Source: Roseobacter sp.
GTDB taxonomy: Bacteria; Pseudomonadota; Alphaproteobacteria; Rhodobacterales; Rhodobacteraceae
Length of the DNA stretch: 62,820 bases
Reading direction: 5' to 3'
Assembly (NCBI GenBank): GCA_015665415.1
Contig: JADFAE010000011.1
Span: forward strand, 1 to 62,820
In this document: one piece after another, positions 61,835 through 62,820 of the stretch
Position numbering within the stretch: the stretch's first letter is position 1
Layout: every line of letters begins with the position of its first letter
Position numbers and translations under genes: made by a program
The notes under the pieces: generated by a model
What the model was told of the DNA's origin: nothing
The model's database searches: none
The model's input: only the letters and a program-made list of their open reading frames with translations

Positions 61835-62820
61835 ATGGGAACAGACGTACCACAGGTTTTGCGCATTGGTGGTGCCAGTGGGTTTTGGGGAGATGCCAGC
61901 GTCGCTACGCCGCAGCTTTTGGCGGCGGGGGGGCTCGACTTCATCGTCTATGACTACCTGGCTGAAATCACCATGGCGATCCTGGCGCGGGCACGGGCCA
62001 AGGACCCAAAGGCGGGCTACGCCAGTGATTTTATCACCGCAGCAATGGCACCGAACCTGGGTGAAATTGCCGCCCAAGGCCTGCGCATCATCTCCAATGC
62101 GGGCGGGATGAACCCGCGGGCCTGCGCCGATGCCCTGCGTGCCGAGATCAAAAAACAGGGTCTCGCGCTCAAGGTGGCGGTGGTTCTGGGAGATGATCTT
62201 CTGGACCGTCGCGATGAGATCGCCGCCACCGATCCGCGCGAGATGTTTCGCGGCTCTGCGCTGCCACCGCTGGACAAGATCGCCAGCATCAATGCCTATC
62301 TCGGAGCCTTTCCGATTGCCGCGGCACTGGATCGCGGGGCGGATATCGTCCTCACAGGGCGTTGTGTTGACAGCGCGGTGACTCTGGGGGCCGCGATCCA
62401 CCACTTTGGCTGGGCCCAAGAGGATCTGGATGCGCTGGCGGGGGGCAGTCTGGCGGGGCATATCCTCGAGTGCGGCCCGCAGGCCACAGGGGGCAACTTT
62501 ACCGATTGGCGGGACGTGGCAGAGGGTCTGGCTGAAATCGGCTATCCTATTGTTGCGTTGCACGGTGATGGCAGTTTTGAAGTTGGCAAGCCCAAAGGCT
62601 CTGGCGGTCTGGTCTCGCGCGGCACAGTAGGAGAGCAGATGCTCTACGAGATTGGCGATCCGCAGGCCTATTTGCTGCCGGATGTCGCATGCGATTTCTC
62701 GGGCGTGACACTGGAAGAGATCGGCCCGGACTGCGTCAGGGTGGCGGGGGCGCGTGGGCTGGGCGTGCCGGACAGTTACAAGACCTGCCTCACCTGGGCG
62801 GATGGCTACCGCTCTGGCCA
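61835..62820 (+). CDS. AtuA family protein (DUF1446), N-terminal part
   Basis: The reading frame runs from an ATG at 61835 to the end of the window with no stop, about 328 residues seen. It starts VPQVLRIGGASGFWGDASVATP and contains the DUF1446 pattern GLDFIVYDYLAEITMAIL, NAGGMNPRACADAL and DIVLTGRCVDSAVTLGAAIHHFGW. AtuA proteins belong to acyclic terpene and leucine/isovalerate degradation clusters. It is divergent from the paa/pcaF operon, so another catabolic cluster probably begins here. A second partner gene would lie beyond the window. Confidence 0.9.
   Translation, partial: MGTDVPQVLRIGGASGFWGDASVATPQLLAAGGLDFIVYDYLAEITMAILARARAKDPKAGYASDFITAAMAPNLGEIAAQGLRIISNAGGMNPRACADALRAEIKKQGLALKVAVVLGDDLLDRRDEIAATDPREMFRGSALPPLDKIASINAYLGAFPIAAALDRGADIVLTGRCVDSAVTLGAAIHHFGWAQEDLDALAGGSLAGHILECGPQATGGNFTDWRDVAEGLAEIGYPIVALHGDGSFEVGKPKGSGGLVSRGTVGEQMLYEIGDPQAYLLPDVACDFSGVTLEEIGPDCVRVAGARGLGVPDSYKTCLTWADGYRSG

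Overview
The window is a stretch of chromosome from a Roseobacter-group alphaproteobacterium (Rhodobacterales). Ruegeria, Phaeobacter and Leisingera are the nearest genera I would consider, but I could not test this. The evidence is the high-GC codon use, the clustering of the 2-oxoglutarate dehydrogenase, succinyl-CoA synthetase, malate dehydrogenase and succinate dehydrogenase genes, the ethylmalonyl-CoA pathway genes among them, a luxR-luxI pair next to ccr, and a paaABCDE cluster. I see no rRNA, tRNA, CRISPR array, prophage or insertion sequence. Genes are dense and mostly core metabolism. I did not find an obviously new multi-gene system. The most interesting signals are regulatory and intergenic.

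Layout. 1-6.5 kb: tail of a DUF4175/TIGR02302 protein, a zinc-ribbon membrane protein, then ftsE-ftsX-plsC-PPOX-small membrane protein on the plus strand. 6.7-18 kb (minus strand): the TCA block sucC, a secreted protein, a methyltransferase, sucD, a lipoprotein, sucA, sucB, two small membrane proteins and lpdA. 18.2-21.4 kb: a glycosyltransferase, mdh and a small secreted protein. 21.8-24.5 kb (plus): a malyl-CoA lyase/thioesterase-type gene, nnrU, a DUF1737 gene and mesaconyl-CoA hydratase. 24.6-30.2 kb: a DUF1194 protein, then sdhC-sdhD-sdhA, a lipoprotein, a sulfotransferase-like gene and sdhB. 30.4-34.2 kb: ornithine decarboxylase, DUF1989, deoD and an H-NS-type protein. 34.3-39.8 kb: ethylmalonyl-CoA mutase, a secreted protein, a PlsB-like acyltransferase and crotonyl-CoA carboxylase/reductase. 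40.2-44 kb: luxR, luxI, a RecD-like helicase and an SDR. 44.3-46 kb: a TIGR02186 protein and a TauE/SafE exporter. 46.2-51.2 kb: a complete BMP-type nucleoside ABC transporter. 51.3-53.8 kb: rimI, tsaB, nfuA-like and a universal stress protein. 54.3-61.5 kb: a class IV aminotransferase, then paaA-paaB-paaC-paaD-paaE plus a PaaA-like protein, and a thiolase. The window ends inside a divergent AtuA-family gene.

How it fits together. The central theme is acetyl-CoA and C4-acid metabolism: a nearly complete oxidative half of the TCA cycle, several ethylmalonyl-CoA pathway enzymes (ccr, ecm, mch, a malyl-CoA lyase/thioesterase homologue), and phenylacetyl-CoA catabolism that feeds acetyl-CoA and succinyl-CoA into it. 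sucC and sdhC carry the same promoter architecture, two TGTGATCAC palindromes exactly 21 bp apart, which suggests a shared regulator. An Irr-type iron box lies upstream of the Fe-S carrier gene, a near-perfect palindrome lies upstream of luxR, and TetR-type palindromes lie in the pcaF/atuA divergent region. Five copies of a bipartite REP-like hairpin element and several arrays of a degenerate ~16-nt tandem repeat occupy intergenic spacers.
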